5,102 nt of DNA from Pseudomonadota bacterium (GTDB taxonomy: Bacteria > Desulfobacterota > Anaeroferrophillalia > Anaeroferrophillales > Anaeroferrophillaceae), in NCBI GenBank assembly GCA_011042595.1, contig DQWO01000229.1, positions 1-5,102 on the forward strand. Reading direction: 5' to 3'. Below the pieces are notes generated by a model, which had not been told where the DNA came from, searched no databases, and saw only the letters and a list, made by a program, of their open reading frames with translations. Shown in pieces: positions 1-5,102 of this stretch. Every line of letters starts with the position of its first letter. Position 1 is the stretch's first letter. A program made the translations under genes and the position numbers.

Positions 1-502
1 GCGGAAAAGCTTCCTCGCCATCACCAACCAGGATGGCATCAAACAAAGGGGCCACCGGTTCCGGGTTCACCATGCTGGGACCACCGGCAATAATCAAAGG
101 GAAACCTTGGCGCTCCTCTGCCGCCAGTGGAATTCCGGCTAGGTCAAGCATGGCCAGAACATTAGTGTACGACATCTCATACTGGAGGGAAAAACCAACA
201 AGATCAAACTGTCCTAAAGGAGTTTGACTTTCGAGGGAAAAAAGAGGGGTCTGCGACTTTTTCAGGTTGGCGGAAAAATCATCCCAGGGAGCAAAAACCC
301 GTTCACAGTAAACATCATCCCGGCGGTTCAACAACTGGTAGAGCAGCAGAAAACCGTAATGTGACATGCCGATTTCATAGACATCGGGAAAAGCAAGAGC
401 AAGATGCAACTGTTCGGGTCGTTTATCCTTATGAACCGCATTTATTTCATGATTCAGGTAGCGCCCCGGCCGGTTGACGCCGGCCAGAAGTTTATAGTCC
501 AT
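1..502 (-). CDS. B12-binding-domain radical SAM protein, TIGR03960-like (N-terminal part; runs off the left edge)
   Basis: An open frame of 167 codons runs from an ATG at 502 to the window edge without a stop. The N-terminus (MDYKLLAGVNRPGRY, then NAVHK near residues 21-25), FPDVYEIGMSH (38-48), ERVFAPW, the GFSLQYEMSYTN stretch, AGGP (139-142) and NPEP (146-149) followed by a VGDGEE segment match my recollection of the cobalamin-binding-like N-terminal region of TIGR03960 radical SAM proteins. Family members are several hundred residues long and carry the CxxxCxxC iron-sulfur motif further in, which lies outside this window, so radical SAM chemistry is inferred and not seen. The biochemical role of the family is, to my knowledge, unassigned. 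The ATG lies inside the last codons of the upstream gene (11-nt overlap), which points to translational coupling. The Shine-Dalgarno match is poor (GGGAATCC region), consistent with coupling. Nothing in the visible part is broken. Confidence 0.85.
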   Translation of the reverse strand, partial: MDYKLLAGVNRPGRYLNHEINAVHKDKRPEQLHLALAFPDVYEIGMSHYGFLLLYQLLNRRDDVYCERVFAPWDDFSANLKKSQTPLFSLESQTPLGQFDLVGFSLQYEMSYTNVLAMLDLAGIPLAAEERQGFPLIIAGGPSMVNPEPVAPLFDAILVGDGEEAFP

Positions 503-1271
503 AGGATTCCCGGAACCAGGTAACTCCTCGGGTGACATCCGCGGGATTATGGGGCTCGAAGGTATAAGCCCGGGGTTCAATCTTCAAGGTTGAAACTTCC
601 TTTTTGAAGGCGGCAAAGTCTATCAGACCGTCGCCGGGAACCAGGTGATCATCAAAACTGCCACGATTGTCATGGAGATGAAAAGAAAAAATCCGTTCAC
701 CCAATAAAGAAAGCCACTCATTCAAATCAACGGTGCCAAAAAGATTCCAATGACCGATATCAAAACAACAGCCGAATCGCGGTGAACCAATAGCATCCAT
801 CAGCATTTTCAAACCGATGGGCGAGGTTTCAAAAATATTTTCCACCGCAATATAAGTGTCAACTTTTTCCGCTTCATCCACCAGGGGCTCCCAAAAACGC
901 CGGCTGTTTTCCAACCACATGGACATATTCAGCGCGTATTTCCAGCGGTCATAACCGGAATGAAAAACCACCACCCGGGGGTGTAATTCTTTTGCCAGTT
1001 TCAAAGCCTGTTGGAATCTTAGTCGGGTAGCATCCACCACCTGAGGATCAAAGCCTCCCGGGGAAAGGTCAATAAACGGCCCATGCATGGTACAGGGCAA
1101 CTGCAAATCCCGCATCCGTTCAACCAGCGGCATCAATGCCGACAGATCATCAGATTGCGGTAAAGCAGGGGCAGGAGTATAAATTTCCGCGCCGACCCCC
1201 AAAGCAGGAAACATATCCAAGGCCTGAGAAAGTCTCGCTAATGGAACATTAACAAAAAGCTGGTGTTTCAT
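492..1271 (-). CDS. Sugar phosphate isomerase/epimerase-like TIM-barrel protein (AP endonuclease 2 superfamily)
   Basis: A complete 259-aa protein of the xylose-isomerase-like/AP endonuclease family 2 fold, a cytoplasmic metal-dependent (beta/alpha)8 barrel. Visible motifs are HGPF (His63), FHSGYD (His104), VENIFE (Glu144), FDIGHWN (Asp171, His174), FHLHDNRG (His198), DDH (Asp207, His209) followed by PGDG (212-215), and FEPH (Glu239). These positions line up with the nine metal ligands of endonuclease IV (Nfo), so a multi-metal centre is likely. However, the protein is shorter than Nfo and lacks its typical overall sequence, so the substrate cannot be named; an isomerase/epimerase or an uncharacterised hydrolase are both possible. 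The start at 1271 is supported by GGAG (minus strand, bases 1279-1282) seven bases upstream. Its 3' end overlaps the radical SAM gene by 11 nt, so the two are probably co-transcribed and may act in the same process. Confidence 0.87.
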   Translation of the reverse strand: MKHQLFVNVPLARLSQALDMFPALGVGAEIYTPAPALPQSDDLSALMPLVERMRDLQLPCTMHGPFIDLSPGGFDPQVVDATRLRFQQALKLAKELHPRVVVFHSGYDRWKYALNMSMWLENSRRFWEPLVDEAEKVDTYIAVENIFETSPIGLKMLMDAIGSPRFGCCFDIGHWNLFGTVDLNEWLSLLGERIFSFHLHDNRGSFDDHLVPGDGLIDFAAFKKEVSTLKIEPRAYTFEPHNPADVTRGVTWFRESYGL

Positions 1272-1299
1272 AAAATTACTCCACGAAGAAAAATCTCAA

Positions 1300-1432
1300 G
1301 GATGTTACGACATGGCTCTCGCTCATTCTCGCCGGTCGTCCATGACCGGCTTCCGAGGCGTCCGCCGCGAATCACCATCCAGGCGATTCGTCCAGCGGCC
1401 AAAATACCGCTATGAGCCAAGTCCGAACATCC
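1300..1432. repeat. 133-bp imperfect palindromic element with two internal hairpins
   Basis: The ends are 19-nt inverted repeats, 1300-1318 against 1414-1432, matching at 16 of 19 positions (both begin GGATGTT when read inward). Between them are two tight hairpins. One is GCCGGTC/GACCGGC with a 6-nt loop (1331-1350). The other is a 9-pair stem with one A.C mismatch, CGAATC.CC/GG.GATTCG, with a 5-nt loop (1368-1390). The segment is GC-rich compared with its AT-rich flanks. The architecture (terminal inverted repeats with nested hairpins, no transposase) fits a dispersed palindromic repeat or a small non-autonomous mobile element; similar spurious reading frames across such elements are, from memory, common in deltaproteobacteria. 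No clear target-site duplication is visible at the edges. It lies in the 5' leader region of the isomerase-radical SAM operon, so if transcribed it would form a large structured leader. Confidence 0.65.
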
Positions 1433-1469
1433 TGTAATGTATCCTGGCAATACAAATCAGAAAGTTGAG

Positions 1470-1498
1470 ATATGATTAAAAGAGGTCCGTCAAGTCAA
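1470..1498 (-). promoter_or_regulatory. Weak sigma70-like promoter candidate for the isomerase-radical SAM operon
   Basis: On the minus strand a TTGACT -35 match (1498-1493) is followed after 17 nt by TCATAT (1475-1470), only three of six matches to the -10 consensus. An overlapping alternative is TTGACG (1493-1488) with TATCTC (1472-1467) at 15 nt. It lies upstream of the palindromic element and downstream of the terminator of the preceding gene, which is the right place for a promoter, but the sequence evidence is thin. Confidence 0.25.
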
Positions 1499-1537
1499 TC
1501 TGATGTTAACAAATCATGAAATGTTGTGCAAGAATAT

Positions 1538-1593
1538 ACGAAAAATAAAAAAAGACAGCAGAAAGTGCAACCTGTACACCTCTGCCGTCTTTT
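1538..1593 (-). terminator. Rho-independent terminator of the acyl-CoA synthetase gene
   Basis: Arms at 1550-1562 and 1581-1593 pair over 13 positions with one mismatch (AAAAGAC.GCAGA type stem) around an 18-nt loop. Read on the minus strand the stem is followed by TTTTTTTATTTTT, a strong U-tract. It starts 27 bases after the stop codon of the synthetase gene. In the plus direction only four Ts follow, so it mainly serves the minus strand. Confidence 0.8.
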
Positions 1594-1620
1594 GGCTCTT
1601 AGGGTTCACTCAATTATTGT

Positions 1621-3201
1621 TCAGACCAGACTTTGAAACGCCTCTTTGCGTCCGGTGTATTTCTCCCGCATCTGGGGCTTCATCAATTTACCGGTCGGGT
1701 TGCGCATCACTTGATCAAACTTCACAACCCGAGGCAGTTTATAGGTTGCAATTCTGGTTTTGGCAAATTCAAGCAGATCTTCCTCGGTCATGCTGCACCC
1801 CTCTTTAAGCTGGATAATGGCCATGACCACCTCAACCAGACGCTCATCCGGAGCTCCGATACAGGCAACATCATCAATATCAGGATGTTCCATCAAAGCA
1901 TCTTCAATCTCCACCGGAAATATATTTTCACCACCACTGGTAATCATATCTTTCATCCGATCGACAATATAGTAGTAACCATCGGCATCAGTCTTCAAAA
2001 GATCGCCGGTATGGAGCCAACCATCCTTCAGGCTCTCAGCGGTCATCTCAGGATTACCAAAATAGCCCTTCATCATCCGCGGAGTTTTAAAAATCAACTC
2101 GCCAACCTTTTCCGGACCGACCTCCCTGCCTTCAAAATCAACCAGCCGGGCATCAACCCCGAAAGTCGGCTTACCAATGGAACCAGGACGCTCCAGAACC
2201 TCCTCCGGATAGAGATTGAAGCTACCTCCCCCGCCACCTTCGGTAATTCCATAGATATTGGAAACCCCGCAAGGCAGAATATCGACCAGCCGTTTCATCA
2301 CCTCAAAAGGCACCGGCTGAGCCCCAATCTCCATATATTTCCAAGCCGAAAGATCGTAGTCTTCAAGCTTGATATCGCCCTTATCAATAGCATTAAGGAT
2401 AGCTACCGCGATCGGCACAACAAAAAGGACATCGGTAGCCTTTTCTTCGGCCAGGGCTTCGATAATCCATTTGGGATCTTTGAGATCTCTAAGAATCGTA
2501 CCGGTGGCTCCAGTGGCATAAAAAGGAGCCCAGAGAAACATTGTGCCACTGTGGTAGAGGGGCAAAAAGAAAAGATAGTTATCATTCTTTTCGACAAAAT
2601 AGCTCATACCGTTACCAATAGCGGTATTGTTCAGTGAAAAATGGGTGTGGAGCACCGGTTTCGGCTTTCCGGTAGTTCCGGAGGTGAACATCATCGCCAG
2701 AGCCGCCTCGCTCTCAACATCAACCAGAGCCTCAGATATATCATCATATGCGGCCAGATCGCGAAAATCAATCATCCTCTCGCCAAGCGTCTCACCGACA
2801 CAGATAAAATTCTTGACCGTTGTCAACTCTTCCCGAACCGGTTCCACAACCGGCAGAAATTCGGAACCGAAAATAAAAGCCTTGGGGTTTGAGACTTCGG
2901 CCGCAAACTTAATATCTTTTCCGACAAAACGAAAATTGAGCGGCACCACCACAGCCCCGAGCTTGATGATGGCATAATAACTAACCAGCCATTCAAGACT
3001 GTTATTCTGCAGGTGCATGACATAATCGCCTTGTTTGATACCAAGCTCTTTATTGAGATAGTTGGCAACCCGGTTAATCGACTGATTAAATTCTTTCCAA
3101 GTCAAGGTTCGCCGTTCACCAGTCGCCGGGGTACGCTCAATCAAACAGATCTTTTCCGGCAGATTACGGGCATGCAGGCAGGCATAGTTGGCATAATTCA
3201 T
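1621..3201 (-). CDS. AMP-dependent acyl-CoA synthetase/ligase (class I adenylate-forming)
   Basis: A complete 526-aa enzyme of usual family length. It would activate a carboxylic acid with ATP to an acyl-adenylate and then form the acyl-CoA thioester in the cytoplasm. The core motifs are present in order: the phosphate-binding loop TSGTTGKPKP (173-182), FFLPLYHSG (211-219), the A5 motif YGITE (317-321), the A7 TGD (398-400), the hinge region DRMKDMI (414-420) with GGEN (423-426), and NPTGK (501-505) whose Lys505 is the expected adenylation lysine. The loop ends in Pro182 where the family normally has Gly, and Gly322-326 form an unusual run of five glycines after YGITE. The acyl substrate cannot be read from sequence; a medium/long-chain fatty acid or an aromatic or alicyclic acid is possible. 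The start at 3201 has AAGGAG (3217-3212) ten bases upstream. No partner gene is adjacent and a strong terminator follows, so it is probably monocistronic. Confidence 0.92.
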   Translation of the reverse strand: MNYANYACLHARNLPEKICLIERTPATGERRTLTWKEFNQSINRVANYLNKELGIKQGDYVMHLQNNSLEWLVSYYAIIKLGAVVVPLNFRFVGKDIKFAAEVSNPKAFIFGSEFLPVVEPVREELTTVKNFICVGETLGERMIDFRDLAAYDDISEALVDVESEAALAMMFTSGTTGKPKPVLHTHFSLNNTAIGNGMSYFVEKNDNYLFFLPLYHSGTMFLWAPFYATGATGTILRDLKDPKWIIEALAEEKATDVLFVVPIAVAILNAIDKGDIKLEDYDLSAWKYMEIGAQPVPFEVMKRLVDILPCGVSNIYGITEGGGGGSFNLYPEEVLERPGSIGKPTFGVDARLVDFEGREVGPEKVGELIFKTPRMMKGYFGNPEMTAESLKDGWLHTGDLLKTDADGYYYIVDRMKDMITSGGENIFPVEIEDALMEHPDIDDVACIGAPDERLVEVVMAIIQLKEGCSMTEEDLLEFAKTRIATYKLPRVVKFDQVMRNPTGKLMKPQMREKYTGRKEAFQSLV

Positions 3202-3229
3202 TGTTTACATACTCCTTGTTCCTAAAAGA

Positions 3230-3264
3230 TTAGATTAATCAGCTACATATATGCTTAATCTTAA
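3230..3264. promoter_or_regulatory. Inverted repeat upstream of the acyl-CoA synthetase gene (possible operator)
   Basis: TTAGATTAATC (3230-3240) and CTTAATCTTAA (3254-3264) are inverted copies sharing the half-site GATTAA/TTAATC, spaced 16 nt. The left copy itself contains the palindrome GATTAATC. The site sits 29-63 nt upstream of the start codon, where a repressor of an acyl-CoA synthetase gene could bind. The surrounding DNA is very AT-rich, so chance is a real possibility. Confidence 0.25.
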
Positions 3265-3421
3265 ACGAAGCATAAAATGCAATAATCGTACCATATACAA
3301 TAAAACTTCTTATCGGTAAAACAACATCCAACTCAAACAAACCGGTGATTAGAAAAGAAGCACAAATTTAAAAAATCGGCCAATCGAGACATAATCATAC
3401 GTCAGGTTGAAGGACCATAGA

Positions 3422-3532
3422 ATGAATCATCTTCACCTAGTGACAGGTAAATTTTCACCACAAGTTCGAGATATGGCTAAACCAACAACAATCATACTTT
3501 CAAGCTGGAAACTAGTAAAATATACAGCTTAA
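3422..3532 (+). CDS. Doubtful 36-aa small ORF with a good ribosome binding site
   Basis: ATG at 3422 opens 36 codons (begins MNHLHLVTGKFS, ends WKLVKYTA) to a TAA at 3530-3532. GAAGGA at 3409-3414 is seven bases upstream, an ideal Shine-Dalgarno placement. I recognise no family; there is no signal peptide or membrane segment. No clear promoter precedes it, though a terminator-like hairpin lies downstream at 3625-3646 on the same strand. Short ORFs with a chance Shine-Dalgarno are common in AT-rich spacers, so this is only a candidate. Confidence 0.2.
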   Translation: MNHLHLVTGKFSPQVRDMAKPTTIILSSWKLVKYTA

Positions 3533-3545
3533 AGTTTTAGGTATA

Positions 3546-3644
3546 GCCGTTTCTGATGCCATTAACGGCATCATGATCCCATTTCAGCTCCAGGCCGTAT
3601 AAAATATCCCTTTATGATACCATTAAGGGGTTCATAACCCCTTT
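3546..3644. repeat. Two direct copies of a 38-bp dyad-symmetric repeat, 61 bp apart
   Basis: Copies at 3546-3583 and 3607-3644 align without gaps; over a 35-bp core (3550-3584 against 3611-3645) 27 positions match. Each copy has two dyads. Dyad A is CCGTT/AACGG (3547-3551, 3564-3568) in the first copy and CCCTT/AAGGG (3608-3612, 3625-3629) in the second, each around a 12-nt centre of the form TNTGATNCCATT; the changed third pair is compensated on the other arm. Dyad B is ATCATGAT flanked by GGC and CCC in copy one and GGGGTT-CAT-AACCCC in copy two. This looks like a pair of protein-binding sites or paired RNA hairpins. The second copy overlaps the end of the Fic remnant. Confidence 0.6.
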
Positions 3645-3646
3645 TT
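3625..3646 (+). terminator. Terminator-like hairpin with short T-tract
   Basis: AAGGGGTT (3625-3632) pairs with AACCCCTT (3636-3643) around a CAT loop and runs into five Ts (3642-3646) on the plus strand, the form of a rho-independent terminator. It coincides with the second dyad-repeat copy, so it may instead be (or also be) a binding site. No confident plus-strand gene needs it. Confidence 0.35.
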
Positions 3647-3882
3647 CTGCCAGATGGCGTCTCTGCCGGATTTGACACATTCCACCGATCCCTCCTCACG
3701 GAGCCGGGCCAGCAGCATCACACCCAAAAAGTATTCCCACCAGGGCAACAAAGTGTGTTCACCCTCATGCCAGTCTTGGGAGGATTTGTAGAGCGCATCG
3801 TAATAACCAGCAAGCGGATAGTCCGCAGAAGCGAATGCGGTATCGGTTGCCTTTCTAGAAATTCCTGTTCAAATGAGTTCAT
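3632..3882 (-). pseudogene. Fic-family protein remnant with two internal deletions
   Basis: Pieces of a Fic-domain protein (typically about 370 aa; family members transfer AMP or a related group to target proteins) remain in order. The ATG at 3882 starts an N-terminus, MNSFEQEFLERQPIPHSLLR then TIRLL, resembling the Fic N-terminal helix segment. At about 3808 the frame changes and the text resumes with GYYDALYKSSQDWHEGEH, LLPWWEYFLGVMLLA, typical of the region after the Fic core. At about 3707 a second, in-frame jump leads to RLREEGSVECVKSGRDAIW, like the last strands of the C-terminal winged helix, and a TGA at 3634-3632. The HPFxxGNGR catalytic motif and the whole Fic core are missing, so the product cannot be active. 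Family assignment is from remembered consensus, not from a search. The start lies 3 nt after the stop of the preceding remnant, showing an ancestral operon. Confidence 0.72.
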
Positions 3883-3885
3883 TGA

Positions 3886-4000
<115 letters not shown>

Positions 4001-4001
<1 letters not shown>

Positions 4002-4207
4002 TACTGTTCTTCCTTTGTATCCGGCTCTTCAACTCGCGTTTCATCCAGCCATCGGTCGATGGCCTTTTTCCGGAAGCGCCAGTGCCGCCCCACCTTCTGG
4101 GAAGGAATCTTCCCTTCCCGAACGAGCTTGTAGAGCGTGGATTTCGGGATTTTCAGGTAAACGGAGAGCTCTCCGATGGTCAGGACATCGCCTGTTTTTT
4201 CATCCAT
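4001..4207 (-). CDS. Excisionase-family helix-turn-helix DNA-binding protein (HTH_17 type)
   Basis: A 68-aa protein of the small MerR/Xis-like winged helix family. After a short lead (MDEKTGDVL), residues 9-31 form the helix-turn-helix (LTIGELSVYLKIPKSTLYKL region), and residues 33-54 form the wing and last helix (GKIPSQKVGRHWRFRKKAI, then DRWL). The acidic tail (EEPDTKEEQ) is not conserved in the family. Members act as small DNA-binding regulators or as directionality factors for recombinases; since no integrase or phage gene is near, a regulatory role for its own operon is the better guess. The start at 4207 has GAGAGG-like bases (4222-4216) eight bases upstream, and a near-consensus promoter lies about 60 bases upstream. 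The gene is intact while the two genes behind it are destroyed; it appears to be the leader gene of a decayed accessory operon. Confidence 0.85.
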
Positions 4208-4268
4208 CAGCTATACCTCTCTGGCCGCAAGATAAAAATTTCTTCACAATACCTCATAACGATCAACT

Positions 4269-4297
4269 AATATACAGTTAGTGACAGTTACTGTCAA
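4269..4297 (-). promoter_or_regulatory. Near-consensus sigma70 promoter of the HTH gene
   Basis: On the minus strand a perfect TTGACA -35 box (4297-4292) is followed after exactly 17 nt by TATATT (4274-4269), five of six matches to the -10 consensus. Transcription would start near 4262 and give a leader of about 55 nt before the HTH start codon. This is by far the strongest promoter sequence in the window. Confidence 0.85.
4282..4296. promoter_or_regulatory. 15-bp palindromic operator over the -35 box of the HTH promoter
   Basis: TGACAGT-T-ACTGTCA is a perfect 7-bp inverted repeat with a one-base centre that covers five bases of the -35 hexamer and part of the spacer. A second half-site copy in direct orientation (ACAGTTA at 4274-4280 and again at 4284-4290) lies between it and the -10 box. 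Binding here would block RNA polymerase, so repression, possibly by the HTH protein itself, is the likely logic; the binding protein is an inference. Confidence 0.65.
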
Positions 4298-4402
4298 ACA
4301 TTCATTGGAAATATACGAACGTAAATTTTTCTCCTGATCATATCAATTTCTGCGACTTCTTCGAAGAGTTTACAAAAGGAAAACATATCCCGATGAATCC
4401 CA

Positions 4403-4431
4403 TTGACAACTGCGGCCACCGATGGTAGCAA
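4403..4431 (+). promoter_or_regulatory. Weak promoter candidate upstream of ligA
   Basis: A perfect TTGACA (4403-4408) is followed after 17 nt by TAGCAA (4426-4431), only three of six -10 matches. TATAGC (4485-4490) and TATAAC (4494-4499) nearer the gene lack a -35 partner. Which of these drives ligA, if any, cannot be decided from the sequence. Confidence 0.22.
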
Positions 4432-4470
4432 AAAATATGATTCCTGAGGTTTTATCTACCTCGAATATGA

Positions 4471-5102
<632 letters not shown>

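Larger units (their letters stand above)
1272..1620. other. Intergenic region between the two minus-strand transcription units
   Basis: About 350 bases without a credible gene. It contains, from right to left on the minus strand, the terminator of the acyl-CoA synthetase gene, a weak promoter candidate, the 133-bp inverted-repeat element and the Shine-Dalgarno sequence of the isomerase-like gene. Nothing else is recognisable here. Confidence 0.6.
3202..3631. other. AT-rich intergenic region upstream of the acyl-CoA synthetase gene
   Basis: About 430 bases without a convincing gene. It holds the Shine-Dalgarno sequence and presumed promoter of the synthetase gene (no strong sigma70 match seen; TTGTAT with TTTTAT at 17 nt, minus strand, is the best I find), an inverted repeat at 3230-3264, a doubtful 36-codon ORF at 3422-3532, and most of the dyad repeat pair that begins at 3546. 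On the minus strand a short protein-like frame over the first repeat copy is interrupted by stops in the second copy, so it does not look coding. Confidence 0.5.

Noticed and set aside
1268..1450. 60-codon minus-strand ORF with a 4-nt overlap with the isomerase-like gene
   Set aside because: Almost all of it lies on the palindromic element, its composition (Arg/Gly/Trp-rich, no family) follows the repeat's GC content, and I see no ribosome binding site. The overlap is most likely chance.
1633..2637. 334-codon plus-strand open frame
   Set aside because: It is antisense to the acyl-CoA synthetase gene, whose full set of motifs proves the minus strand is coding; the plus-strand protein (rich in His, Ile, Asn, Phe) resembles no family.
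3540..3606. Minus-strand protein-like frame (DILYGLELKWDHDAVNGIRN region) over the first dyad repeat
   Set aside because: Bounded by stops on both sides within about 24 codons, without a start codon, and the second repeat copy has stops in the matching frame; the constraint there looks structural, not coding.
4393..4428. Eleven-codon ORF starting MNPIDNC upstream of ligA
   Set aside because: Too short, with a distant GGA-type ribosome site, and it contains the TTGACA box; no sign of function.

Overview
The window looks chromosomal, of moderate GC with AT-rich intergenic DNA. Its gene content (a radical-SAM protein of the B12-binding TIGR03960 type coupled to a TIM-barrel isomerase-like gene, an acyl-CoA synthetase, and an NAD-dependent DNA ligase) and the look of the proteins suggest an anaerobic Desulfobacterota (deltaproteobacterial) genome. 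That placement is an inference from family resemblance; no rRNA or other phylogenetic marker is present.

Layout. (1) Positions 1-1271, minus strand: a two-gene operon in which a 259-aa xylose-isomerase-like TIM-barrel protein overlaps by 11 nt the start of a large radical-SAM protein that runs off the left edge. (2) 1272-1620: non-coding, with a 133-bp imperfect inverted-repeat element (1300-1432) carrying two internal hairpins, a weak promoter candidate, and a convincing rho-independent terminator (1538-1593) for the next gene. (3) 1621-3201, minus strand: a complete 526-aa class I adenylate-forming acyl-CoA synthetase, apparently monocistronic, with a good Shine-Dalgarno sequence. (4) 3202-3645: AT-rich non-coding DNA holding a pair of 38-bp dyad-symmetric direct repeats 61 bp apart, a terminator-like hairpin and one doubtful 36-codon ORF. 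(5) 3632-4297, minus strand: an intact 68-aa excisionase-type helix-turn-helix gene behind a near-consensus sigma70 promoter with a perfect 15-bp palindrome over its -35 box, followed by two wrecked genes. The first keeps only its start and a 3' tail. The second is a Fic-family (AMP transferase-like) gene reduced to its N-terminus, a C-terminal stretch and its last residues by two internal deletions. (6) 4525-5102, plus strand: the first 192 codons of ligA, with the catalytic lysine visible.

How it fits together. The housekeeping genes flank an accessory segment (about 3.5-4.3 kb). That segment reads as the collapsed remains of an HTH - unknown gene - Fic operon, the kind of arrangement found in restriction or defence islands. 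Gene boundaries were kept while gene interiors were lost. Only the HTH regulator and its promoter/operator still look functional. I see no intact novel system; the most notable items are this decayed module, the paired dyad repeats with an apparent compensatory base change, and the palindromic element at 1300-1432.
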